Assembly: GCA_965237875.1 (NCBI GenBank)
Contig: CBDEGP010000002.1
Span: forward strand, 1,054,001-1,118,000
Length of the DNA stretch: 64,000 bases
DNA from: DAOUJI01 sp965237875
GTDB lineage: Bacteria; Chloroflexota; Dehalococcoidia; Lucifugimonadales; JAGWBF01
Direction of reading: 5' to 3'
Both the position numbers and the translations under genes were made by a program. Position 1 is the stretch's first letter; each line of letters begins with the position of its first letter. Below are positions 17,762 to 25,532 of this stretch, piece by piece. Under the pieces are notes generated by a model. It did no database searches. It was given only the letters and a program-made list of their open reading frames with translations, and was not told where the DNA came from.

Positions 17762-18180
17762 CCTCACCGCTGAGGATTCCATACCACACCTTTGGAGGAA
17801 CCCACGGTTAATAAGCAGGCTTAGAACAGGCCAAGGAGCATTGCGGCGCTGTCCACCCGTTCCTGGCCCTTCCCAAACACTCCGCGGCATTCCACCTACC
17901 TGTTGGCCACGTCCACGGCGCTCAGGGTGTTCAGGTAGAACCCGTCGGTTGAATCCCCGGAGTGGGCCACGAGGTCTATCTCTAAGAAGCCCGGCTGGTT
18001 CTCGTTCCACTCGGTGAAGGTCTGGATAGGTATGATCGCCTCCAAGACCAGTTCGCCGTGCCGCTCCAAGACGCCCATCTTCTCCTTCTAGCCGGCCTTA
18101 ACGCACCGCTCTCGTATCGCTTCCAAATACTCCTTCACACTGCCTCGCGTCACGCCGTGCTCCGATAACATAATTTCTGA
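17762..18180 (-). pseudogene. Decayed integrase-core transposase (IS481/ISNCY-type)
   Basis: Minus-strand remnants in broken frames: REYLEAIRER-like start (VKEYLEAIRERCVKAG, then TAG near 18090), a large internal deletion, then the rve core entry (NENQPGFLEIDLVAHSGDS, TDGFYLNTLSAVDVAN) with its first catalytic Asp, then RGVFGKGQERVDSAA in another frame ending in TAA, and INRGFLQRC. The later catalytic residues are gone. I see no intact inverted repeats. The element marks the boundary between the STAND gene and the DUF35/thiolase cluster. Confidence 0.65.
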
Positions 18181-18296
18181 GGCAACGTCACCCCCTTTCG
18201 GTAACACTATTTATGAGTCAATCCGCTGTGTTGACACCCCGAAAGGCCTTCCTTACACTACTCGGAGCCCCAATCGGCCAATCGAAAGGTCCGCAT

Positions 18297-18767
18297 TTGA
18301 CCGGGAAGAAACGCATCTCCGTAGCCCCGTCCCGTTTCAGACTCACCGGCGAGGACGGCGTTGAAGGGTCCCTGATAGGCACGGCCTGCAACGAATGCAA
18401 CGCCCACTTCTTCGGCAGCCTGGTCTTCTGCCAAAGCTGCACGTCAGGCGACGTAAGGTCGATGGAGCTAAGCCGGACCGGAAGCCTCTACAGCTACACC
18501 ATCGTCCGGGCGCCGCCGGCAGGCTGGAAGGGAGACGTTCCCTATGCCCTTGGGCAGGTACAGACTCCGGAAGGGCCCCACGTGCTGTCGGAGATAGTGG
18601 ACACTCCCTTCGAACAGATCCGGGTCGGGATGGAGTTGGAATTGACCCTGGCGGTGGGCGGCCAAGACTCCGAGGGCAACGATCTGGTGGTCTACAAGTG
18701 GAAACGCCCGGGCGGCGCCTCCGGAAACGCTGCCGGAAGCACTGCCGGAAACACTGAAGGAGGGTGA
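18297..18767 (+). CDS. DUF35 Zn-ribbon/OB-fold acyl-CoA-associated protein
   Basis: 156 aa from a TTG at 18297 (AAAGG 8 bases upstream). An ATG at 18213 in the same frame would add 28 residues with no family character and no ribosome site. The Zn ribbon is CNECNAHFFGSLVFCQSC, followed by the OB-fold (GSLYSYTIVRAPPAGWKGDVPYALG). DUF35 proteins pair with thiolase-like enzymes and form complexes that channel acyl-CoA substrates; the thiolase starts directly at this gene's stop, as expected. The C-terminus is a short Gly/Ala/Thr repeat (GNAAGSTAGNTEGG). Confidence 0.8.
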   Translation: MTGKKRISVAPSRFRLTGEDGVEGSLIGTACNECNAHFFGSLVFCQSCTSGDVRSMELSRTGSLYSYTIVRAPPAGWKGDVPYALGQVQTPEGPHVLSEIVDTPFEQIRVGMELELTLAVGGQDSEGNDLVVYKWKRPGGASGNAAGSTAGNTEGG

Positions 18768-18769
18768 GC

Positions 18770-19921
18770 ATGGCCCTTGCGCCTGGAAGAGAGGTTGCGG
18801 TCCTAGGAGTAGGGCTCCATCCCTTTGGAAGGTTCCCGGAAAAGGACCTTGCGGGGCTCGCCCGCGACGCCGTGGTGGAAGCCCTTGGGGACGCCGGAAT
18901 ACGCTGGAGGGACGTGCAGGCGGCCTACTTCGGCCACGTCTACTACCAGGGCATGTCCATGGGTGAAGTGACCTTGAGGGACCTGGGTCTGACGGGAATT
19001 CCAATAATCAACGTGGAGAACGCATGCTCCAGCGGCTCCACGGCATTCTGGCAAGCCTATTGGGGCATAACCACAGGCCTTTACGACGTGGTCCTGGCGT
19101 TCGGCGCCGAGAAGGTCCCTAGGGGACCGGTGACCGTCACTGCGGAGGACAGCCCCGAACGCCTCATCGGAGCCGACCACATGATGGCCGCCTATGCCCT
19201 GAGGGCACGGCGGTACATGGAGGAGTACGGCGCGCCTATAGACGTGCTGGGCCAAGTGGCGGTCAAGGCCCACCGGAACGCCGCCCTCAACCCCTACGCC
19301 CATTACAACAAGGTCTTTACCCTGGACGAGGTGCTGGAGTCGCGGGCCATTGCGGACCCCCTCACCCTGTACCAGTGCTGTCCCACCAGTGAAGGCGGCT
19401 CAGCGGCGATTCTATGCGCCAAGGACGCCATAAAGAGCTTGGCGCCCGACAACTCCCGCTACATCTCAGTGGCCGGGGCCGTCTTGACCACCGGCACCTA
19501 CACCGGACGGGGCGCGGACAATCCCGCCATGAATCCCTATCGAGGTGAAGAGGGGGCCAGGCAGGCTTACGAGATGGCCGGCATTGGACCCGAGGACGTC
19601 GACATAGTCCAAGTCCACGACGCCGCCACCATCGGTGAGCTTCAGCAGCTTGAGACCCTCGAGCTCCTGCCAAAGGGCGAAGCCTGGATAGCCTCCAGAG
19701 AGGGCAGGACCCAACTGAGCGGGAACCTCCCCACCAACACTGACGGCGGTCTGCTGGCAATGGGGCACCCGTTCGGAGCAACGGGCATCCGCCAGATTCA
19801 CGAGACGGTGTTGCAGCTGCGCGGCGAGGCCGGAAAGCGTCAGGTTGCCGACCCCAAGGTGGGGGTGGCCCAGTGCTCAGGGGCCGGAGACATCACCACG
19901 GTCCACATCCTGAAGAAGTAG
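18770..19921 (+). CDS. Thiolase (SCP-x/acetyl-CoA acetyltransferase-like)
   Basis: 383 aa. Catalytic Cys86 in NVENACSSGS, the His in GHPFGATG and the second Cys in AQCSGAGD are all present, so it should be active. It belongs to the lipid-transfer-protein-like thiolases that work with DUF35 partners, probably in side-chain or fatty-acyl breakdown. ATG at 18770 chosen because GGAGG of the preceding gene's tail is correctly spaced; a GTG at 18764 would overlap the DUF35 stop. A diverged copy of its 3' end lies at 20606-20719. Confidence 0.85.
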   Translation: MALAPGREVAVLGVGLHPFGRFPEKDLAGLARDAVVEALGDAGIRWRDVQAAYFGHVYYQGMSMGEVTLRDLGLTGIPIINVENACSSGSTAFWQAYWGITTGLYDVVLAFGAEKVPRGPVTVTAEDSPERLIGADHMMAAYALRARRYMEEYGAPIDVLGQVAVKAHRNAALNPYAHYNKVFTLDEVLESRAIADPLTLYQCCPTSEGGSAAILCAKDAIKSLAPDNSRYISVAGAVLTTGTYTGRGADNPAMNPYRGEEGARQAYEMAGIGPEDVDIVQVHDAATIGELQQLETLELLPKGEAWIASREGRTQLSGNLPTNTDGGLLAMGHPFGATGIRQIHETVLQLRGEAGKRQVADPKVGVAQCSGAGDITTVHILKK

Positions 19922-19934
19922 GCCCACCTCAGAC

Positions 19935-19980
19935 CCCTTAAATTGGTGAGCCGAAGTGTAGTGTACAGCGAACTTTGATT
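19935..19980. repeat. Dispersed ~40-bp repeat, copy 1
   Basis: The sequence from CTTAAATTGGTGAGCCGAAG to CAGCGAACTTT follows the thiolase stop. Related copies lie at 20733-20764 (continued at 20936-20950 across the MITE-like insertion) and 22598-22636. All share AAATTGGTG(A/G)GCC at the left and (A/T)(C/G)(A/T)GCGAACTTT-like wording at the right. Short intergenic repeat of unknown nature. Confidence 0.5.
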
Positions 19981-20011
19981 CAGTATCTCTTGATAAGGTA
20001 GGAGGCCAATC

Positions 20012-20407
20012 ATGAGCGCTACCGTGGAAGGCAATGTGGTGCAGGTAGTCCATGGCACTCAGGACCCAAGTACCACAACCCAAACCCGGGGTATGATCAG
20101 AAAGCCCGGTATCGACGCCAACACCGTTGGCGCCGGCAAGATCTGGCTAGGCCACGTGACTTGTTTACCTAATACCTTGGGACCTCCACACCACCATGGC
20201 GAGGCAGAGACCGCAGCCTTCGTGTTGAGCGGCCAGGTCCGGGTCTACTTCGGAGAGAATTTCGAAGAATACGTCGACGCTGGCCCAGGGGACTTTATTT
20301 TCGTGCCAGCTCATATGCCCCATATTGAAGGGAACGTAACCGACGAACCTGCCGAGGCTGTGCTCTCGAGGGGTCCAGACAACATAGTGATTAATCTGGG
20401 GGAGTGA
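20012..20407 (+). CDS. Cupin-domain protein
   Basis: 131 aa single cupin. Metal ligands are visible in motif 1 (PPHHHGEAETAAFVLSG) and motif 2 (PGDFIFVPAHMPHIEGN). Ribosome site TAGGAGG 7 bases before ATG. It lies 90 bp after the thiolase on the same strand and may belong to that cluster. Cupins range from dioxygenases to sugar isomerases and ligand sensors; nothing in the sequence decides between these. Confidence 0.8.
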   Translation: MSATVEGNVVQVVHGTQDPSTTTQTRGMIRKPGIDANTVGAGKIWLGHVTCLPNTLGPPHHHGEAETAAFVLSGQVRVYFGENFEEYVDAGPGDFIFVPAHMPHIEGNVTDEPAEAVLSRGPDNIVINLGE

Positions 20408-20469
20408 GCGCTCCCGGGGTTGCTGTGGCAGGTCTACTAGATGAAGGTCGCTTACACCGACTCCGAAGC

Positions 20470-20605
20470 TTATAGGCCAAACTGGGCCGCAGCGTTCCCG
20501 AAGCCCTCCAATGCATCCTCCAGCGCCCGGTCTTCCACGCAGCAAGAAATGCGGAGACGGCCTGGGGCGCCGAACCCCCTGCCGGGTACAGTCGACACAT
20601 TCCGC
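20470..20605 (-). pseudogene. Aminotransferase class I/II C-terminal fragment
   Basis: On the minus strand the frame reads NVSTVPGRGFGAPGRLRIS then VEDRALEDALEGFGNAA and ends in TAA. This is the recognisable C-terminus of fold-type I PLP aminotransferases (VxxxPGxxFG...LRxSxxxxxxxLxxALxxxxxA). No lysine-containing active-site region is present; only the last ~45 residues survive. It abuts a thiolase fragment on the other strand. Confidence 0.5.
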
Positions 20606-20719
20606 TGCCGCAACTGCGCGGAGAAGCAAGCAAGCGTCAGGTCGCCGACCCCAAGGTGGGAATAGCCCAGTGCTCAGGCGCCGGCGACATCACCACGGTC
20701 CACATCCTGAAGAAGTAGA
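20606..20719 (+). pseudogene. Duplicated 3' end of the thiolase gene
   Basis: From about 20606 the sequence repeats the end of the thiolase at 19809-19921: LRGEA-like start, then AAGCGTCAGGTCGCCGACCC, the CSGAGDITTVHILKK ending and the following repeat. Several substitutions separate the copies. It is a gene-end fragment without a start. Intergenic DNA from 20408 to 21381 otherwise holds only this, the aminotransferase fragment, the MITE-like element and a short remnant. Confidence 0.6.
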
Positions 20720-20764
20720 CTCGGCCCATACTCCTTAAATTGGTGGGCCTAAGGAGACTGCACT

Positions 20765-20935
20765 GAGCCTGTCTCACAAAGTCGCTTGCCTGGATTCACG
20801 CTAAGCGAGGCAGGCTGATTCTAGCGTTCTGCGGAATGACGCGATCGGAAACACAGCAGAGAACACCGTCATGGCAACGAAAGCCGACATCCAGAAACCC
20901 ATGACCTCGGTGCGTCAGACTTCTGAGACAGGCTC
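20765..20935. mobile_element. MITE-like element, 171 bp
   Basis: Ends are perfect inverted repeats GAGCCTGTCTCA (20765-20776) and TGAGACAGGCTC (20924-20935), and the similarity extends inward (AAAGT versus AGAAGTC). It has no coding capacity and interrupts the dispersed repeat seen uninterrupted at 19935 and 22598, which gives the insertion boundaries. A clear target duplication cannot be fixed; the flanks share ACT. The parent transposase is not in the window. Confidence 0.6.
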
Positions 20936-21050
20936 TACTGCGAACTTTTCGCTGCGAGGTTCTGATATAAGAATCTGGTCGAGCGAATCGGATAAGCTCC
21001 TACTAGCCCCGATGCCGAGTATCCGAGTTCGTCTAATCTGCTGTCAATAG

Positions 21051-21233
21051 TTGTGCCAACGGCTATATTGGTGCGGTAAACATTGGCACGGGTTCAGCAA
21101 GCAGGTGACCGAGGAGTTTCTGATCAACACGGCAGACGAGTCGGAGAAGCTTGCGCGGATACCCACACACATATCGTTCTGGTTCGGATGGTTCCAGTTC
21201 CACTCGGACACGGAGTTCTACACCGGGCCCTGA
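21051..21233 (+). pseudogene. Short remnant, possibly DUF3179 C-terminus
   Basis: A 60-codon frame ending IPTHISFWFGWFQFHSDTEFYTGP. The aromatic pattern (H-x-SFWFGW-x-x-F-x-x-DTE-x-Y) resembles the end of DUF3179 proteins. The upstream part does not look like the family and there is no ribosome site, so a truncated remnant is the likeliest reading. Confidence 0.3.
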
Positions 21234-21381
21234 CCGGGGACCCTTACGCTGTGTGATATGGATTGCTCCACACCCCCAAGGGACATCGCGAGCCCGCCGC
21301 CAAAGCGAAGCTGTTGGAATGAACACAAACGACCCTCACGATCACGGCATTCATAGTTGCCCACTGGTGCGAAGGGCCTGA

Positions 21382-21708
21382 CTACAACTCAAGAGCTTTA
21401 GCCAGTTTTTCCAAAGTCGAGTTAATGTCGAGGGCTGAACGGCGGGCCAGCACATATAGACGTGCTAATTCTCGGTCCTGTTCTGGAGTCGTATCCTGGA
21501 AACCGAGGGACTCAACAGTCTCTCCCGATTCATCAAGTATGTCGAGACGATACGTGGTCTGCCTGTGACTGTCAATCTCCACAATCACGATTGAGATTGC
21601 ATCCACAGAGGAGACGAATCGATCATTTTGAACGGTCCGGCTCCATTTCAATTTGCCTTCCGTCGTTCGTTGAACTACTCCTTCTAGGATCTGACCCAAG
21701 TCGATCAT
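21382..21708 (-). CDS. Unknown cytosolic protein, second gene of a pair
   Basis: 108 aa, not recognised as a named family. The first half alternates beta-strand-like segments (GKLKWSRTVQNDRFVSSVDAIS, IVIVEIDSH, YRLDILDESGETVESLG) and the last 40 residues form a helix (LARLYVLARRSALDINSTLEKLAKAL). The ATG overlaps the stop of the upstream gene by 4 bp (ATGA), so translation is probably coupled. Base composition is less GC-rich than the catabolic genes. Located in the accessory region near a STAND gene and mobile fragments. Confidence 0.6.
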   Translation of the reverse strand: MIDLGQILEGVVQRTTEGKLKWSRTVQNDRFVSSVDAISIVIVEIDSHRQTTYRLDILDESGETVESLGFQDTTPEQDRELARLYVLARRSALDINSTLEKLAKALEL

Positions 21709-22217
21709 CTCGTCTCTCCTTGCGAATTGCCAAAACCGACATTACTTGCCAATTCTTCCAAAACACTTTGGATATCATTCAGACTTTGATTCAATCGGGA
21801 CCGGTCGCGCTCGGGGATAGCGCGGCTAACGCGCGGGCGAACGAAGTTTTCCATGTCGCCGACGATTGTTCTCGCAGTCGCCAGTTTCTCGCGAACACCG
21901 GCTTGATCTTCAGGACAACGGGCTATGACGTCCGAGAGCATCGCTCTCAACGTTGGGTAATGCTCCCTAGATGCCTCCCATCGATCATTGTCGTGCAAGG
22001 TCTTGACACGCTCAATCAGCCCAATGGCGCGCTGCAAATCTACCGCCTGCAAATGGCTGGCTACTTCGTCCCTAGTCTCGCTCGCTGCAGCTTTCGCTGC
22101 CTCTGAAGCAGTTCTTGCCCCACGGGCCTCTTTGATAGCCCAACCGAGGCCGCCCAATGAGACCATGATCCCAACTATTGTGGCTATATCGCCCCAAGTG
22201 CCCGACCAGAACTCCAT
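21705..22217 (-). CDS. Unknown membrane-anchored helical protein, first gene of a pair
   Basis: 170 aa. One N-terminal membrane helix (about residues 10-29, IATIVGIMVSLGGLGWAIKE) is followed by a helical, charged cytoplasmic part (EAAKAAASETRDEVASHLQAVDL...LNQSLNDIQSVLEELASN), likely coiled-coil. No enzymatic motif seen. It couples to the 108-aa gene by a 4-bp overlap. The pair could be a membrane sensor or effector with its partner; this is only inference from layout. Confidence 0.6.
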   Translation of the reverse strand: MEFWSGTWGDIATIVGIMVSLGGLGWAIKEARGARTASEAAKAAASETRDEVASHLQAVDLQRAIGLIERVKTLHDNDRWEASREHYPTLRAMLSDVIARCPEDQAGVREKLATARTIVGDMENFVRPRVSRAIPERDRSRLNQSLNDIQSVLEELASNVGFGNSQGETR

Positions 22218-22301
22218 CTTACGGTGCGATTATATCCCTTCACTAAGGCGTTGGCGATGCGGCGAAATCGTACAGCCCGTGGCATTGCGGTAGGACAGAA
22301 T

Positions 22302-22540
22302 TCAGTTGTCCTTGAAGGCGTCGGCAGCAGAACCCACGGGCACGGTGCAGTTGCTTGGGGTTGAAGCGCCGATCAGCACCAGTGTCCGGACTACCCGGTC
22401 GCCGGCCACGTAATCCAGCGCGGAGTTCAACTGTAGGAACAGCTGCTCGTTCAACGCGTTGAGGCGCTCCGGACGGTTGAGAGTGTTCCGGGCCAAGTGG
22501 TCATTTTTTCGAGAATAACGATTTGGTAAGCCAAGTCTGT
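22302..22540 (-). pseudogene. Enoyl-CoA hydratase/isomerase N-terminal fragment
   Basis: Minus-strand reading LARNTLNRPERLNALNEQLF then LNSALDYVAGDRVVRTLVLIGAS is the crotonase N-terminus. The strand before it (LAYQIVILEK) lies in a neighbouring frame, so there is a frameshift near 22505. The oxyanion-hole and catalytic regions are missing: after ~50 residues the frame ends at 22302. The remaining DNA to 22837 shows only the dispersed repeat copy at 22598-22636. Confidence 0.6.
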
Positions 22541-22597
22541 CCTTCCGACTCCGCACGCCTTTGGAGGAACATTGGAGAAAATGTGTGTAGATACTGG

Positions 22598-22636
22598 GAA
22601 ATTGGTGGGCCGGAGCGTACTGTACTGCGAACTTTT
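22598..22636. repeat. Dispersed ~40-bp repeat, copy 3
   Basis: GAAATTGGTGGGCCGGAGCG followed by TACTGTACTGCGAACTTT matches the copies after the thiolase (19935) and around the MITE-like element (20733/20936). It lies upstream of the crotonase fragment. Confidence 0.5.
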
Positions 22637-22837
22637 TGCTGGGAAGTCTCCCTTTAGGAATGCGGAGCCGAGGGAGCAAAGCCACCCGGCGGAAGACGCC
22701 TCCGGCCAACAGGGTACTCCTCCTGTGGGAACTCGTAGGCCACTCGTGTCGTTGTTATCCACCTGCGCAGCGCTGATAGTAATCCCGCCCTCGCTGTTCG
22801 GGCGAAACTTGCCCACCAGCAGTAAGCAGGGCGATTG

Positions 22838-25234
22838 TCACTCCGTCTCCGGTCCCGGCATATCCGCCTTGGGCATCTTGTACCCGACACGAAGCTCGGT
22901 GAAGACGTAGGTCGGGTTGTCGGCGTCATCGCGGAGCTTGCGTCGGATGGCGCTTATGGCGGTGCGCATGGGCCGCACGTCGGCGTCGCCCTCCGATCCC
23001 CAGACCCGCCTCAGCAGGTGTTCGTAGGTCAGCACCCGCCCCGCGTTCGCCGCCAGTTCGACGAGCATCCGGTACTGGATGGGAGTCAAACTTACCGGAC
23101 TGCCGGCAAAGGTCACATGGCGTTCGGCGTAGTTGATGGTCAGGTCTCCCACTACATAGGGCGCCGACGGTTCGGACGTCGCTCGCCTGCGCAGGGCCGC
23201 CTTGATGCGGGCCACTAGCTCGGTCGGGGAGAAGGGCTTGACGACGTAGTCGTCTGCCCCCATCTCGAACGCCCTGGCTATGAGCCGGTCCTGGCCATAG
23301 GCGGACACGAAGATGACCGGCACGTCGCCCGCGTCCATGATGTCCTTCATCAGCTCGATCCCGTCGACTCCGGGCAGCATCAGGTCGAGGAGGACCAGAT
23401 GGGGCTTCTCCTCTGCCATGAGGCGGGGCACATCGTCCGGATCGCCGGTGGCGACGACTGCGTAGCCCGACTTTACCAGGGCGTCGCGGATGTATCTGAG
23501 CGCTTGGGGGTCGTCGTCCACAGTCAGTATGCGCACCTGTTCCTGCACCGACCTGCGCGAGGGTCTGGTAGAGAGCTGAGAGGGCGGAGCCGGGGAGACG
23601 AACCCCGCCTCTTCGACTGTCGGTATGGTAAAGGTGAAGCGTGCCCCCAGGCCCGGCCCGTCGCTCTCGGCCCATATCCGGCCCCCGTGCGCCTCCACTA
23701 TCCCCTTGCAGACCGCGAGGCCCAGCCCTGTATCGCCTCCCTGCTCCTCCCCCTCTATCCGAGAGAACTTCCGGAACAGGTACGGCAGGCTCTCGGCAGG
23801 GATGCCGTTGCCATCATCGGAGACCGTCACCGAGACGTGGAGGTCACCTGATGCGGCGCTCAACCTGATGGTGGACGACTCAGGCGAGTGCCTTGCCGCG
23901 TTGGCCAGCAGGTTGCCCAGCACCTGGACGATGCGCGATCTGTCCGCCATGACCCAGGGCAGGTCCGGCGGGATGTCGATGCGAAGGTTGTGCCTGTGCC
24001 CGCCGACACGGAAGGCGTTCCCAGCCTCACCCGTCAGGACCGCCAGGTCCGTCGGCTCCGGAGAGACCGGCAGGGTGCCCGTCTCTATGCGAGCCACGTC
24101 GAGGAGGTCCGCGATCAGCGCCCGCATCCGGTCAGTCTGTTCGAAGATGATCCGATGGAACTGGCGCATCTCGGCTGGGTGCATTTCTGAGGACTCGTCC
24201 AGCAGAGCCGACACCGAGCCTCTGACCGTGGCCAGGGGGGTGCGCAGCTCGTGGCTCACCATCGCCAGGAACTCGGCCCGCAGCCGCTCGAGCTCCTCCA
24301 GGGGGGTCATGTCCTGTATGGTCACGACGACAGTCTCGATCTCGCCCTCCTCAGAACGTATGGGTGTGGCGTTTATCAGCGCGGTGATGCTTCTCCCGTC
24401 GGGCACGTGAAAGACCACCTCCTCGGCACGCACCGTCTCCCCGGCGCTCAGCGCCTCGGCCATTGACAGCTCTTGCAGGGATAACTCCCGTCCATCGGCC
24501 CGCCGGATGGTCAGAAGCTCCAGGAGATGCTCCGGGGGCCGGTCCGGCGTCCGCAACTCGTCCATGATCCTCACCGCCTCCCGGTTGAATGACACCGGGG
24601 CTCCAGTCCCGCCGTCGAAGACCGCGACGCCCACAGGGGACATGTCCATCAGCGTCTCAAGGTCGTTCCTGGTCCGCTGCTCTTCCTGGTGCCTGCGAGC
24701 GTTGGCTATGACCAAAGCCGCCTGCGACGCGAACATCACCAGGGTCTCCTCGTCCTCTTCAGTGAACTCATCTCCGTATTCTTTGTCGGCTAGGAAGAAG
24801 TTGCCGACACGCTCTCCCCTGTGGAAAACCGGGGCCGCCAGGAACGCGTAGGAGGGATCCTCGGGCAAGGGCGGATGGAACTCGGGAGGGCACATAGACC
24901 CGATGTGCCCGAGCAGGTCCCCGATCCGGATCGGCTTTATAAGGCTACTGAAGTAGTCGAATATCCTCCATGCCTCCGGCCCTAGTCCCCAGACCCCCCC
25001 GGACTCTTCCGAGTACAGCCTGGAGGAAAGGGAGTCCACTACCCGTCCGGACTCGTCAAGCAGCGTGACTATGCCGCATCGAGCCTGCGTCAGCGACCGG
25101 GCGCTATCCAGCACATCCTGCAGTACCGTGTCGAAGTCGAGGCTCTCGTTGATGCGGAGGCTCGCCTCGCTCAGCCTGGACAGCCGTTCCCGCAGGGCCT
25201 GGTTCTCTCTCAACAGGTCGTCTTTTCGTTCCAT
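22838..25234 (-). CDS. GAF-PAS histidine kinase fused to receiver and winged-helix regulator
   Basis: 798 aa, a whole phosphorelay on one chain. A short coiled coil (LLRENQALRERLSRL) is followed by a GAF domain (about 25-180), a PAS domain (about 185-305), HisKA with MVSHELRTPLATVRG, a HATPase with GLGLAVCKGIVEAHGG, a receiver with VDDDP and LLDLMLPGVDG and KPFSP, and an OmpR/PhoB-type winged helix (GRVLTYEHLLRRVWG). No membrane segments, so it senses a cytoplasmic signal through GAF/PAS. It is a close paralogue of 34389-36833. Its 5' end and upstream DNA are duplicated at 33496-33598. Target genes unknown; the giant surface gene next door (divergent) is a natural candidate. Confidence 0.85.
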   Translation of the reverse strand: MERKDDLLRENQALRERLSRLSEASLRINESLDFDTVLQDVLDSARSLTQARCGIVTLLDESGRVVDSLSSRLYSEESGGVWGLGPEAWRIFDYFSSLIKPIRIGDLLGHIGSMCPPEFHPPLPEDPSYAFLAAPVFHRGERVGNFFLADKEYGDEFTEEDEETLVMFASQAALVIANARRHQEEQRTRNDLETLMDMSPVGVAVFDGGTGAPVSFNREAVRIMDELRTPDRPPEHLLELLTIRRADGRELSLQELSMAEALSAGETVRAEEVVFHVPDGRSITALINATPIRSEEGEIETVVVTIQDMTPLEELERLRAEFLAMVSHELRTPLATVRGSVSALLDESSEMHPAEMRQFHRIIFEQTDRMRALIADLLDVARIETGTLPVSPEPTDLAVLTGEAGNAFRVGGHRHNLRIDIPPDLPWVMADRSRIVQVLGNLLANAARHSPESSTIRLSAASGDLHVSVTVSDDGNGIPAESLPYLFRKFSRIEGEEQGGDTGLGLAVCKGIVEAHGGRIWAESDGPGLGARFTFTIPTVEEAGFVSPAPPSQLSTRPSRRSVQEQVRILTVDDDPQALRYIRDALVKSGYAVVATGDPDDVPRLMAEEKPHLVLLDLMLPGVDGIELMKDIMDAGDVPVIFVSAYGQDRLIARAFEMGADDYVVKPFSPTELVARIKAALRRRATSEPSAPYVVGDLTINYAERHVTFAGSPVSLTPIQYRMLVELAANAGRVLTYEHLLRRVWGSEGDADVRPMRTAISAIRRKLRDDADNPTYVFTELRVGYKMPKADMPGPETE

Positions 25235-25304
25235 TCTTCAACCTCTATTGGGCTGCGGTTGGCCCGGTGTTCCCGTCATCACGCACTGGCTTGGTGGGGC
25301 CTGG
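25202..25304. repeat. Direct repeat, left copy (5' end of kinase gene)
   Basis: About 103 bp covering the first ~11 codons of the kinase at 25234 plus its upstream DNA. It recurs in the same orientation at 33496-33598 with only about four mismatches (for example CATCACGCACTGG versus CATCTCGCACCGG). The rest of the gap 25305-25532 shows no gene and no clear promoter. Confidence 0.85.
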
Positions 25305-25532
25305 ATATTGTGCCAACGGGGACAATCATATCTGCTTTACACAAACATCACAACAATTGCCTGAAAATCGCCGAAAACTTAACGGCCAGATTACACACAC
25401 CCTGTATATTGGAAAGTCGACCGACTCGTCGATGGGAGACACTCGATTGGCATTCGATCCACGACAACCCGGCCCTCAGTCAGCGGGGACGACCGCGGCT
25501 GAAACCGCCTCCACGCGAAGGACAGTACATAT

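Noticed and set aside
17540..17779. 80-codon minus frame (MESSAVRAVGEIMVQ...) between the transposase remnant and the STAND gene
   Set aside because: No ribosome site and no recognisable features; likely chance frame over transposon debris.
20441..20665. Plus-strand 74-codon frame (MKVAYTDSEAY...)
   Set aside because: It runs across two gene fragments in the wrong frame and has no coding character of its own.
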